64,000 bases of DNA from Rhynchopus euleeides. Lineage: Eukaryota; Euglenozoa; Diplonemea; Diplonemida; Diplonemidae. Under the pieces are notes generated by a model. The model made no database searches, had not been told where the DNA came from, and saw nothing but the letters and a program-made list of their open reading frames with translations. The position numbers were made by a program, and so were the translations under genes. Location of the stretch: the NCBI GenBank assembly GCA_963210315.1, contig OY723271.1, forward strand, positions 1,984,001 to 2,048,000. The letters run 5' to 3'. Every line of letters begins with the position of its first letter. Within the stretch, counting starts at the first letter, position 1. This document shows positions 47,421 through 60,300 of this stretch, in pieces.

Positions 47421-49031
47421 ATGGCGTGCACATTCGGTTCGAACCTCCGGGAGCTGGGGCAGGTGGGCGGGCGAAGAAAGCGAAAGGAAGCTGTGCGGCC
47501 GCAGCGGCAGGTGTCGAGAGGGCGGGGAGGATCTCCGAGGCTGCATGCCGGCGGGAGCCCAGAATCGCCCGGGAGGTACTCCTTGGCGCATTCGTATGTC
47601 GATGCGATCCCATTTGGGTACGGCGAGGAGGTTGGTCTGTCGCCCGCGCTGGCTGCGGCGCAGCCGCAGGCAGGGCTGGCCGGGCTGTCGCCAGCATCAC
47701 GACAGCACCGGCATGCGCGTCTAGCCGCTGTGCGGCGGCAGCGGGAGAATCATCAGACACAGCGGTTGCCTCAGTCACCCGTGGCACGGCCTCCGCACAG
47801 TGTACCGCAGCCGACGCCGCCCGCCCTGCGGCAGGGATCGCCAGGGACGCCGCGGCCGAGCCCCCGGTTCCAGGCGCGCGCGTCGCCGCACCCCCGCTTC
47901 ACCAACCTGCCGTCGTCGCCGCTGCGGGATCCTTCGTTTGAGATGGCGGAGCGGATGAAGGCGTGGAAGCCGGAGCTGCCGTTTCCCTTTGACGTGGACC
48001 TCGAGGAGTACGACCCGATCGGGGTATGGTTTTGCCGGGAATGGCATGGCATGGTTGTGCGGTGCGTGCTTTGTTTTAGCATCCGCGCCCCGACCCTCCA
48101 CCCCCCACACCCCCGGCACAGTCGCAGCAGCTCATCAACTTCGAGAAGCAACGTAGCGAGGAGGCGCACCAACGCTACCTTGATGAAGTGGAGCGCAGCA
48201 GGCGGGCCGTTGACGGGCGCAGGTATGCCCTTTGTGGAAAGTAAAAGGCCTGTGTTCCGTAAACGTAATTATTGGTGTGATCGAGGTAGTGGAAGCGATC
48301 AACAAGTACAACCACTCTCTCTGAGATCTCAGACTGTTTCCCTCACCCCTTTTCCCTTTTCTATCTTCCTCCGTCATTGCGGCTCCCAGGTGCAGAATGT
48401 CACCGACACTTGAACTATAGATTACGGCCCCCCCTGCCTCCCCACTGCCTGCCACCCCCCTCCCCCACGCAGACGAAAGCGAGAAGCTGAGCACGACGAC
48501 GCAAAGCAGCGTGTGATGGAGCGGGAGGCCGCAAGGCTCCGCGACCAGCAGCTGGACGTGCAGCTGCAGCTGGAAGAGGAGGCACACCGCGAGCGCTGCA
48601 TCCAGCGTGCGATGGAGCGGGAGGTGGAGCGCCTTGCAAAGGTGCGTGACCAGCGCGAGAGTGTCCGACAGCAGGAGGCGCAGCTGGATGAGGAGTACGA
48701 GCGGCAGCTGGAGGGGCTGCGCGAGCGCGGCCGCAACATGGACCTCTACATCTCGCGTGCGGCGACACGCACCAGCCTGCGGAAGTCCCTCGACACGACT
48801 CTGAACGACACCCTCACCTGTGCCGAGGAGACACAGCAGCAGCTGCAGGCCGAGGTGCGCATGAAGGACGTCCTCCATGAGGAGGCACACCTGCGCCTGA
48901 GGCAAGACGCTCGCAGTACCATAGAGCTGCATGAGTCTCTCGAGCTCGGGCGGACGATGCGCCTGGCAGGCATCACGCGAGCGGATGTCGCAGCGCAGCT
49001 TGGCCTTATCACCGTCCCCAATGCAGTGTAG
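47421..49031 (+). CDS. Coiled-coil protein, three exons
   Basis: Exons 47421-48023, 48122-48222 and 48473-49031 join in frame (phases 0 and 2) with donors GTATGG and GTATGC. The start is the first ATG in the frame; an additional 5' exon cannot be excluded. The first 170 residues are Arg/Ser/Pro-rich and probably disordered, followed by FEMAERMKAWKPELPFPFDV. From exon 2 on, the chain is an almost continuous charged helix (INFEKQRSEEAHQRYLDEVE, REAEHDDAKQRVMEREAARL, LDEEYERQLEGLRERGRNMD) with heptad spacing, ending AAQLGLITVPNAV. Such proteins are often microtubule- or axoneme-associated, which would suit the dynein gene downstream, but the family was not identified. Confidence 0.7.
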
Positions 49032-49970
49032 CAGACATAGCGCAGTATAAATGTTATGTCGTCTTGTACCCACCACCAAATGTCTCTTCGAAACCCCTCG
49101 CCCTCCCCCCTGCCCCCGCCCCCCCGCCCCGCCATCGAATTGAACCTGCCTCGTTCTTTCCGGCAGCCGGCCGAGTCGAGAGGCATGATCCTCTTTGACG
49201 GGGCGAAGCGGTGGGTGGGGGGGGGGGGGCCGGGGGGGGGGGAAGGAGGGAGGTTCCCCATGCATATCCCACACTACATATATACCCCTCCCCGTGTCAC
49301 AACCTAGATCCGTAGAAATGATGAAGAACCCTTTTTTTGTTGTCAAGATGGTTCCCACAGCCGCCGGGCTGAAAGGTTGGAAATTTCAACTTTTCCACCG
49401 GTGCTGCGGGGATTCGATGTGCCGCTGTTTGATCCGAGAAGGCCACAACACGCCCCCTCGAGACAGGGTGGGGGTGGGGGCGTGGGGTGGCAGAACGGGC
49501 GCAGGCAGCGCCATGCTTTGTTGTACGAATTGCCTGTGGAGGATGAGGGTTCCAGCAGAGCCCGATTGGAACGAAGTTGCAGATGCCCCCATCCCACCCC
49601 ATCCGTTGATGCGCTGTTGCCCAAATCATGGCGCCAAAGCTGGCGGCAGGCCGGTAGGGGGGATTATTCTTTCCAGTCCGTTGTTGTGTTGAGGGGCACA
49701 AAACCAGCCAGCTTTTCTTCACGCCATCTTCGCTTCCGAGGGCTTCCTCGATGCGATCGCCCACCCCCTGCCACACACCACACATCGGAGCACCCCGGCG
49801 TGGTCAGTACCCTCGGCAGCGAGAGTGCGCCGCGAAAATTTCTGGTTTCAAACCAACACACCACACACACCCAGCCCCACCACACAGTCCCACCCACCGT
49901 TGAGTGATGTAGCGTGTGGCTGTTGCCGCTGCACCCACTTGCCCCCCTTCTCCCTCTCTGCCCGGCAGGC
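49032..49970 (+). other. Intergenic interval
   Basis: No gene was supported. G-runs lie near 49209-49240. A pyrimidine-rich stretch ending CCCGGCAG at 49968, two bases before the next start codon, looks like a splice acceptor, so the right part could be an intron of the next gene. Confidence 0.45.
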
Positions 49971-50798
49971 ATGGTCGGGCCACGCACCTCCCCGCGGCGC
50001 ACGGCGCCGCAGCGCCGCCACCCGGCGTTCCGCAAGCAGTTCGCAGAGGACAAGTCGCTGCAGGCATACACTGCCATGCGGGGCGGGAGCGGCTGCCCGC
50101 GGCAGCTGGATGAGCGCATCCCACACACGCGCACCCAGATGCACACGGAGCGTGTGATGCTGCACCGCGCGATGGTGCAGCGCGACAGGGGGCGGAGCGC
50201 AGGCACAGCGCTGCTGCGCCTGCTGCAGGATGAGGTCATCCCACCGAGCTACCGCGCACTCATCCTGGACCAGGTGCCGCAGCGCGCGCGGGGCCGCCTG
50301 GAGGAGGCGTGCCTGGCAGGCGGGGACGAGGTGGAGTGCCACCACTACAGGGATCTGGACGTCCCCCCGCCGCACCCCGCCGCCATCGCCGCCTTCGCAG
50401 TGGGGCTTGCCCTGGCTGCCACGTCGCTGCCGTGCGGCTTCACGCCTGCCCCGCACGGAGGGCCGCGGCTGCGCCGCCTGCGGAATCTGCCCCGCGAAGG
50501 CGCGGGACAGCAGCAGCAGCAGCAGCTGCAGTGCCCCGAACCCGGGGTGTTGCAGGATGCCTGCAGCGAGGGGGGCGCGGTGGTGTCGGCGCAGCGCAAG
50601 CTGCGCCCCCGCCTGCAGAAGCTCGCGGCGCACCCGCGCATGTGGGCAGGGTGCCCGCCGCTCGGGCAGCCGCCCACCGCCCCGTGTGGGCGGAGCCCCC
50701 GTGCCAGGCGGAGGCAAAAGCAGCAGCAGATGGAGCATCAGCAGCAGCAGCGTGTGGTCCCGCTGCAGACCTACCTGCATCTGTCGTGTTTGGTGTAG
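49971..50798 (+). CDS. Unrecognised basic protein of 275 residues
   Basis: No family was recognised. The chain is rich in Arg, Ala, Pro and Gln. It contains a helical part (QMHTERVMLHRAMVQRDRGR, then LLRLLQDEVIPPSYRALILD), one hydrophobic stretch (AAIAAFAVGLALAATSLPCG) that might be a membrane segment, and Gln runs of six and four. The start given is the ATG just after a likely acceptor (CCCGGCAG ending at 49968), so this may be the last exon of a longer gene whose 5' exons were not found. Third-position GC bias is strong. Another two frames are open over much of this stretch for the same reason, which lowers confidence. Confidence 0.5.
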   Translation: MVGPRTSPRRTAPQRRHPAFRKQFAEDKSLQAYTAMRGGSGCPRQLDERIPHTRTQMHTERVMLHRAMVQRDRGRSAGTALLRLLQDEVIPPSYRALILDQVPQRARGRLEEACLAGGDEVECHHYRDLDVPPPHPAAIAAFAVGLALAATSLPCGFTPAPHGGPRLRRLRNLPREGAGQQQQQQLQCPEPGVLQDACSEGGAVVSAQRKLRPRLQKLAAHPRMWAGCPPLGQPPTAPCGRSPRARRRQKQQQMEHQQQQRVVPLQTYLHLSCLV

Positions 50799-51307
50799 GC
50801 AGGGTGGGGAGGGGTGGTGGGTGGGTTGTGTGATCTTGTGCATTCCGCACCGCTTCAAAAGAAACATTGCGTCTGCAGAATTAGGGAGGGGGGGAGCTTT
50901 GCATTCGTCGATCGCAAGAACACCCCCCAATCACAGCATTCACGTGTTGTGCGGTGGGGTGGCCACGTTGTGTGCGGGGTTCGGTCCTGCGTGTATCGTA
51001 GCCCCACTTTGTGTCTGCGGAGAACGACAGCTCTCTTCTTCCGAAACGCCTCTGCACCTCTTTACAGAAGGCGCAGGGGTGAGGGTGTGAATCTGGATGA
51101 TGAAGAGGACACCCAGCGGGGCCCCGGCTCATAACTGGATGGTTTGATCCACACTTTTTGAGTTTGCTGCCGCTGCCCTTTGTTCCTTTGGCGCACACTG
51201 TGGCCTGCACTGCTGAAGGTGTCCCCCGCACCCGCTGCTCGTTTGTTCAACACTCACACACACGCCCCTGCAGACTGCTGGGGCCAGTGGCTGGGCCCCG
51301 TCCCGAG
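50799..51307 (+). other. Intergenic interval and 5' leader of the dynein gene
   Basis: No gene was supported. The dynein frame is open upstream to 51158 but has no ATG there. A CA-rich stretch ending CCCCTGCAG near 51272 could be a splice acceptor, so a short 5' exon is possible. Confidence 0.45.
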
Positions 51308-54300
51308 ATGGACGGGCTCAGCCCTGCCTCTGGCGGGGAACGAGGAGGGTACCAAGGCTTATCCAAGAAGGAGCTGCTGGAGAAGCGCCTGCGCGACAGG
51401 CAGCAGCTGTCGTCCTGCAGCATCGGGACCAGCCTGGAGCGGGGCCAGGCGGAGAGGCACCGCAAGGCTCAGAATGTGCAGCCATTCCGCGACCCTGCGA
51501 CAGACCCGCTGAACACGCCGCTGTACTGCTTCCAGGTGCAGGAGGTGTTTGAGCACGACATCCCGAACATGCGCACGCCCTCGGTAGCCATCGCATCCAA
51601 GACGCAGATATCCAGCGTGCCTACCACACGGAAGGTGCGGATGCTGCAGACGCAGGACAGCAGCGCAAAGGGTGCGACAGCGAGCATCGCGGGCATGCTT
51701 GCTACGGTGGATCCTGATGAGGTGCTCATGAGCTGCATCCAGACGGCAGTCTCGAAGCGCCCGAAGAGCGAGAGGGCGCTCATCGTTGCACCCGATGACG
51801 TGAAGGACATCAGCACCCTGCAGACCGCCGAGGATGTGATCGCCTTCTTCTCGAAGACGGGGAATTCTTCTGCCGTGAAGTTCGTCTATCTGAACAGGGC
51901 GCAGCAGGGGCTGCTGTTCCGCCCCTATGACCTGCAGGTGGTGATGCGGGGCAAGCAGGAGCCGGAGCACTTCTGCATCTCTGCGTCGGGGTGCGTGCAT
52001 GTCAAGCCGGGCCACCCGTCGGAGGTGGTGTCCCTTGCGGAGTGGATGCGTGAGTGCACCCTCTTCAACGTGCTGACGCGCATCCACTTCTTCAAAAACT
52101 ACCTGGTGGGGAAGTCCTTCACGCAGTGGAGGCGCAACGTGCGGTTCCGGCTGTACTGCCAGACGCGGAGGAGGCTCTGCAAGAACTTCTTCATCTCAAA
52201 GCACACATTCACGTCGACCCTTGCCGAGCTGCACAAGACCGCCTTTGAGCTCAGCACAATCCCTCTGGTGTACTACCCTGAGATCAAGGAGACCTACACA
52301 CACGAGAAGTTCAAGGAGGAGCAGAACACGCTCTGCAGGGTCCCTGCCGAACAGGAGTTCAGGACATGCATGGACCGCATGGAGAACAAGCTCCTGAAGC
52401 TGTGCGAGACTGTGACGCAGCGGGCGAACGTGCCGGACCTCACGACGCAGGAGTCTCTGGAGCAGTACCTGCTGGCGAACGCGACAGTCAACGGCAAAGA
52501 CAGGGGCAAGGGGGGGAAGAGGATGAAGTCGATGTTCGACGCGCAGGCTGAGCAGCAGGACCGGATGCGCATGCTGAAGCGCGCCATGGTGGAGCACTCC
52601 ATGCTGGACTCCTTTATCCGGCTGGTTGACTACATCTCGGCAGAGAACCTCTTCAAGAACTCGCTGTGCGCCGTCCACAAGTTCCACAACGTGCTGTCCC
52701 TGCCGGATGCCGAGAAGATCATCATGTTCCAGATCACCATCTCCTTCCAGGGGGAGGAGGACCTGATGTTCGTGCCGTCGGAGGGGGAGATCCTGGAGAC
52801 GTACTCCTCTGTGATGGACGAGCTGATCCACCTGGTGGGGCAGGTCACGCGCCTCATCTACATCCGCGACGTCAAGATCCACTTCACCACACCCCCGAAG
52901 ACCTTCTCCGTGGGGAGCGCGATCCGGAACGACTTCCGCTACAACTATATGAAGCGCCACACTTGCCAGCTGATCAGCACCGACTTCGCTGCGGCCTTCG
53001 AGCAGGCCAAGCTCTACGAGAGCTACCGGAAGTGGTTCATCTTCGTGGATGTCGACTGGAAGGCTGTGGAGGCGCGGTGGGAGGCAGAGCCGGACGAGCT
53101 CACCCCGGAGGAGTTCGAGAGATACATCCACGACCCGAAGCAGAACTCGTCGAAGGAGCACAAGGATGCGGCGCAGGCGAACAAGCCTGTGGGGAAGGTG
53201 AAGCAGGCGCTGGGAGACCTCGATGCGCTGTTCAACCGCCCGCAGGGCATCCTGCTGGTGAACTCCAACAAGCTGCGCACGACGCTGCAGGAGAAGCTGG
53301 AGGACATCATGGGCAAGGTGAAGAAGAAGCTGCTCGAGGTGTCGCGGAAGCGCACCACGGAGCTCGTGGCGGACATCCAGAACAAGATGCGGCAGCTGCT
53401 TGCAAGGCCTACCACGCTCCAGGCATTCGCTTCGTTTGTCGCGTCGCTCAACGAGATTCGCGACGAATCGCAGACAGTTATGGCGCGGTGCGACGACATC
53501 CAGCGCCTCTACGAGATTGTGGATGTCAATGGGATCAAGCCGACACTCGACGAGCAGGGCAGGAAGGACCTCCTCATTGGCGGCCCCAACGTGCACACCG
53601 TGCCGCTGCGCGATCAGTTTGTGGAGTACATCCAGCAGGCGGGCGACTTCAAGATCAACAACCTGAAGGTGATGTCCGCAAACCTCGAGAATTACATCGA
53701 CATTGCTAACGAGGAGCTGCTGGCCACGATGGCAATCCTGGACCACGGGGACTACGTCTCGTCTCACGCAGAGGCGCGTGATGTGTTGGCGCAGCTTGCA
53801 GGGGTGGATGAGTCGATCAAGACGATCGAGCAGAAGGTGAAGATGTACCACGACTACCAGATCCTGTTCGACACGACGCCTTCCGAGTGGACCAACCTGA
53901 CTGCCATCAAGGAGACCTACCAGAAGAGGTACGACCTGTGGAGCACGTACGACAAGTTCATGGAGTCGCAGCACATGTGGGAGAGCGAGGAGATCCGCGA
54001 CGTGGATGAGAACCAGTTGAAGGAGCAGATCGAGGACTTCTTCAAGAAGGCCCACAAGCTGCACAAGGATATCGGCGACGAGGTCTCTGAGCTCCTGCTG
54101 GAGTCTGTCACCGAAGAGCGTGGCAACCTGCCCGTCATGATGGACCTGTGCAACAAGGACATGACGATCGAGCACTGGGATGAAATCTTCAAGGGGATGG
54201 GCAAGGTGTACGGCCCGGAGAAGGACCACTTCACGCTGTCCTCCCTGCGCGCCTACAAGGTGTTCGACCACAAGGAGCTCGTCGGCGAGGTGTCCGGCAA

Positions 54301-57300
54301 GGCGAAGGGGCAGGCGGGCGTGCGGAAGTGCATCAACGAGATCAAAGACATCTGGGACGCCACAGAGCTCTATACCAAGGCACACCGCGACAGCAAGGAC
54401 GCCTTCATCCTGGGCGACCTCACAGAGATCCTGGAGCAGCTGGAGGAGCACCAGCTCACGGTGCAGACGCAGCAGGCGTCGCGCTACACCACCGGCGAGG
54501 ATGTCAGCGCGAAGACCATCCGCAAGCTTGTCGACGAGTGGGACCGCTACCTTGCGACTGTGTCCGATGTTCTGGATGAGTGGGTCACGCTGCAGAAGTC
54601 GTGGATGTATCTCGAGTTCATCTTCTCGTCGGACGACATCAAGAAGCAGCTGCATGAGGAGTCGAAGCTCTTCGCCCAGGTGGACCGTGACTACAAGGAG
54701 CTGATGTACAAAGCCCGCACCAAAAAGCTTGCCATCCCGGTCTGCTGCGAGCCGGGGACCCATGAGATGCTGAAGGAGGACAACCGCATCCTGGATGAGG
54801 TGCAGAAGAAGCTGGAGGACTACCTGGAGACAAAGCGTGCCGCGTTCCCCCGCTTCTACTTCCTGTCGAACGACGAGCTGCTCGAGATCCTGTCGGACGT
54901 GAGGAACCCGCACAAGGTGCAGCCCCACCTGCACAAGTGCTTCGACAACATGAAGCGGATCATCTTCAACAACGAGGAGGCCACAGAGGTGTCCGCCATG
55001 GCAAGCAACGAAGGGGAGGAGGTGAAGTTCAGCGAAATTGTCGAGACGAAGGGCAACGTCGAGCAGTGGCTGGGCAAGATCGAGCTGGTGATGAAGGAGT
55101 CCCTGCTGATGCACATGGGGCAGACGCACCAGGGGTATTTCAAATGGACACGCGGTGAGTGGTACTTCCAGTTCCCCGCACAGTGTGTGCTGTGCGTCGA
55201 CATGATCATGTGGACCTACGACACGGAGGAGGCGATTGCAAAGATATCCGACGGAAGCGACGCCCTCGAGACCTACCTCGAGTCATACAACGCGCAGATC
55301 AAGCAGACGGTTGAGGTGGTCAAGCTGGATCTCGACAAGCTGAAGCGGCAGATCGTCAACACGATCATCGTGATGGATGTGCACAACCGGGACATGATCA
55401 AGCACATCATCTCTGAGAACGTCACCAAGGTGCAGGACTTTGCGTGGACAATGCAGCTCCGGTACTACTGGGTGGAGCAGAATGTCAACATCTGGCACTG
55501 CGCAGGGCAGTTCGCATATGGGTACGAATACCTGGGGAACCAGATGCGGCTTGTCATCACGCCGCTGACCGACAGGGCCTTCCTGACATGCACATCCGCA
55601 CTCGCGATGAACCTCGGCGCTGCCCCCCAGGGCCCAGCCGGAACCGGCAAGACAGAGTCGGTGAAGGACCTGGGTAAGGGGCTTGCCAGACAGGTGGTTG
55701 TCTTCAACTGCTCCGATGGCATCAACGTTTCCACCATGGCGCAGTTCTTCGCGGGGCTTGCGCAGGCCGGCGCCTGGGCCTGCTTCGACGAGTTCAACCG
55801 TATCGACCTGGAGGTGCTGTCCGTCGTGGCGATGCAGATGCTCACCATCACGACCAACCTGGCACAGAAGCATGAGACGTGCGAGTTTGACGGGCACACC
55901 ATCAAGCTCAACCCCGACTTCGGTGTGTACATCACGATGAACCCCGGCTACGCCGGGCGGACGGAGCTGCCGGACAACCTGAAGACGTTGTTCCGCCCCA
56001 TCTGCATGATGATTCCTGACTACCGCCTTATCGCGCAGATCATGTTCTACTCCGAGGGGTTCTCTGAGGCTGAGTCGCTGGCGCAGAAGATGGTCCAGCT
56101 TTACAAGCTCTCTTCGGAGCAGCTCTCCAAGCAGTACCACTACGACTTCGGGATGCGTGCAGTCAAGTCGATTCTTGTGCTTGCTGGGCAGCTCAAGCGT
56201 GGCTCGCCCGACGAGGATGAGGACATGCTTCTTATCCGCGCGATGCGCGATTCGAACATCCCGAAGTTCCTGCGTGATGACACCGTGCTGTTCCAGGCGC
56301 TCATCCGCGACCTGTTCCCCATGGTGGAGATCCACAACGTCCCGAACGACACCCTGGAGGACTACGTCAAGCGCGACATGCTGGACAACGGGTTGCAGGT
56401 GGTGGACAGCTTCACCGAGAAGGTGGTGCAGTGCTACGACACCATGGTGGTTCGCCACGGTATGATGACAGTCGGCCTGACCAACACCGGGAAGACGACA
56501 TGCCTCGAGTCGCTGAAGCGCTCCCTCACGCAGATCAAGCGCGATGGGCTCGACCCGACTGGCGACAACCCGCTGTTCAACACCGTGCACACCCACTGGG
56601 TCAACCCCAAGAGCATCACCTCAGAGGAGCTGTATGGCGAGGTCAACTCCGTCACGCGTGAGTGGACCGACGGGGTCCTGTCCTACCTTGCGAAGGCAGT
56701 CTCCCGTGAGGGGAACGATGGCAACCCCGACAGGAACTGGCTTGTGTTCGACGGGCCTGTCGATGCCGTCTGGATTGAGAACCTCAACACCGTGCTGGAT
56801 GACAACCGCATGCTCTGCCTGGTGAGCGGGGAGCGCATCAAGATCCCGAGAACCGTCATCTTCGTCTTCGAGGTGCAGGACCTGGCTGTGGCCTCCCCCG
56901 CCACCGTGTCGCGGTGCGGCATGGTGTATCTCGAGCCGTTCTATCTGGAGGTGACGGGGTGGCCACCCATCGCGCGGAGCCTCAACGCGAAGCTGAAGGC
57001 AAAGCACGGCGACAAGTGGGATGCCGACCGCATCACGGAGCTGATCAACATGACTGTGGAGCGTGCCCTCAAGATCATGCGCACCATGTGTAAGGAGTGG
57101 ATTGCGTCTGTCGACGAGCAGCTCGTGATCTCCATGCTGCACCTTGTGGAGGCGTACGTCGTGAACCACGAAGTGGATGACGACGAAGCGGAGGACACGA
57201 AGGCCGCACCGCCCAAGGCGCCTGCAGGGGAGGACGAGGGTGAGGGGCAGGCGGAGGCTGAGGCAGAGGATGCGGAGGGCGGGCAGGAGGACAACCCGTA

Positions 57301-60300
57301 TGTCATGAAGAAGACGGCGCCCCCGCAGACGGACACCTCTGCTGCGGACTACAATCAGAAGATCCTCGACATGTATTTTGTGATGTCGATTGTCTGGTCC
57401 ATCGGGGGGAACATCAGCGATGCGTCCCGCGAGAAGTTCTCTGCGAACATCCGCCCCATCTTGCAGGAGATCTGCCCCCACTTCCCGGAGGACCAGTCGG
57501 TGTATCAATACTGCGTGCATAAGAAGAGCGCGTCGTTTGTGTCGTGGGAGCACAAGGTGCCGACGTTTGTCTACAAAAGGGATGCCCCGTTCTTCGACCT
57601 GTTCGTCCCGACAGGCGACACGGTGAGCGTCAGGACAATGCAGAAACTGCTCACCTCTGTGGGGCGCCACGTCCTGCTCAACGGCGTGACGGGTGTCGGG
57701 AAAAGCGCCATCACAGCTGACTTCATCTTCAACGACCTCAACGCGGACAACCCGCAGGCGGACTGGGGGTTCTTCTCCTGTGTGCTCAGCGCGCAGACCT
57801 CTTCAAAGAACCTGCAGGAGAGGATGGACGGGAAGCTCCATAAGAAGCGGAACAACCTTTTCGGCGCTGCCCCGGGGAAACGCCTCGTCTTCTTCGTCGA
57901 CGACATCAACATGCCGAAGCTGGAGATCTACGGCGCCTCCCCGCCTATCGAGCTGCTGAGGCAGGTCATCTCCCACGGCGGATACTACGACCGGAAGAAG
58001 GTGAGCCTCTTCAAACACATCGAGGATCTGGTCATCATCGCCGCATGCGGGCCCCCTGGCGGTGGTAAAAACCCGATGACGCAGCGGTTTACCTCGAAGT
58101 TCCACATGCTGTGCACCCCTGGGCTGTCAACCTTCACGATGAAGAAGATCTTCTACTCCATCCTCAGGGGCTTCCTGGGCATCTTCGATGCATCGATGAG
58201 GGGGCTGTGCGCACCCATCATCGACGCCACCCTGGAGTGCTACGAGCGGATCGCGCAGGAGATGAAGCCGACCCCTGCGAAGAGCCACTACACTTTCAAC
58301 CTGCGTGACCTGTCGAAGGTGGTGCAGGGTGTGCTGCAGGTCCACCCCCCGTCGCTGCAGAGCCGCAACGCCCTGCTCCGCCTGTGGACCCACGAGGCAT
58401 CGCGCGTCTTCCACGACAGGCTTATCAACGAGGATGACAAGTCGTGGTGGTGGCGCCTCTGCGAGGAGCTTTTCCGCTCGAAGTTCAACGAGACGTGGTC
58501 CCCCGACTACAAGGAGACCCTCTTCGGCGACTACCTCCAGCGGGAGGACAAGAAGTACGAGGAGGTGGTGGACGTGCAGAAATATCACGACATGGTTGTG
58601 GATGACTACCAGGTGGACTACAACATACAGGAGAGCAGCGACAGGGAGCTCGTCTTCTTCAAGGATGCGCTGCACCACCTGTCTCGCCTGTGCAGGGTTG
58701 TGCGGCAGCCGCGAGGCAATGCGCTGCTTGTGGGTGTGGGTGGGTCGGGGAGGCAGTCGCTCGCCTGCCTGTCGGCTTTCATGTGCAACATGAAGAGGTT
58801 CCAGATCACCATCACGCGGAACTACGGGATGAACGAATTCCACGAGGACCTGAGGAGGGCCATGCTGGACGCGGGGTGTGAGAACCTGCCTGCGGTGTTC
58901 ATCCTGGCTGACTCGCAGATCTTCAACGAGCAGATCCTGGAGGACATCAACAACATCCTGAACACCGGGGAGGTGCCGAACCTGCTGCAGTCGGAGGATA
59001 TCGACCGCATCCTCCGCGACGTCCGCAAGTTTGCCAAGGCGGCGGGGAAGCAGGAGTCGCGCAACGTGATCATCGCCCACTTCACCACCCTGGTGCGGCA
59101 GAACCTGAAGATCATCCTCACCATGTCCCCCATCGGGGACGCCTTCCGCAACCGCCTCCGCATGTTCCCCTCCCTGGTGAACTGCATGACCATCGATTGG
59201 TACACCAAGTGGCCCAGCGACGCCCTCCGCTCCGTCGCCGCAAAGGCCTTCGCAAAGGTGGAGCTCGGGAATGACGAGGTGAAGAACAACGTCTGCGAGA
59301 TGTGCGTCCAGATCCACAGGGATGTCAGCGAGGCGTCCGACGAATTCTACGACGCGCTGCGGAGGAGGAACTACACTACGCCGACGTCATACCTGGCTCT
59401 GCTGTCGTCCTACCAGGATATGCTTGTCACGACGGAGAAGCAGGTCCAGCTGAACATCTCCCGCTTCCAGGGTGGGCTCGACAAGCTGCAGAACACCAGC
59501 GTGGAGGTTGACGAGATGAAAGAGCTCCTGACGAAGAAGCAGCCCGAGCTGATTAAGGCCCAGAAGCAGACAGACGAGCTGATGTGTCAGATCGAGGTGG
59601 AGCAGCGCGACGCCGCCGTGATCCGTGAGAACTGCCAAAAGGAGGAGGCGGACACATCTGTCAAGGCAAAGGAGGCTGAGGGGATCTCCAGCGAGTGCCA
59701 GTCGCAGGTTGACCAGGCGATGCCGGCGTTTGACAGTGCGGTTGCGGCGCTTGACTCCCTCCAGAAGGATGACATCACGCTGCTGAAGACGATGGGCTCC
59801 CCTCCGGATCGTGTCAAGCTTGTCCTGGAGGCGGTGCTGTTGCTGATCGGGGAGAAGGCGCTGACATGGGACATGGCCAAGAAGCAGCTCAGCAAGATGG
59901 ACTTCCTGACAACCCTGAAGAACATCGATGCGAAGGCACTGCCCGACAGCATCATCAAGAAGATGAACAAAAACTACATGAACAACCCCGAGTTTGAAGC
60001 GGATAAGGTGAAGAGCTCTTCGCTCGCCGCGATGAGCCTCTGCATGTGGGCCAGAGCTGTTGTCAACTTCAACCAGGTGACGAAGAACATGGCACCTCTG
60101 AAGGAACGCCTCCGCCTCGCCAACGAGCAGCTCGACGCTGCGAGGGAGAAGCTTGAGAAGGCAAAGGAGGTACTCCGCGAGGTGGAGCGGAAGCTCGAAA
60201 ACCTCAGGACGAACATGGAGGCCGCTATCAACAAGAAGAAGACGCTTGAAGATGACATCGCGATGACCGAGGCGCGTCTGATTCGCGCCGACAAGCTTAT

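Noticed and set aside
47432..47455. GGTTCGAACC word resembling a tRNA T-loop
   Set aside because: The word is palindromic but the T-stem pairs only three bases and there is no cloverleaf; it lies inside a coding exon.
52196..55129. Very long open frame (977 codons) on the minus strand opposite the dynein gene
   Set aside because: It mirrors the dynein codons (third-position GC bias suppresses stops on the other strand), has a Leu/His/Arg/Val composition typical of such shadows, and shows no family motif.
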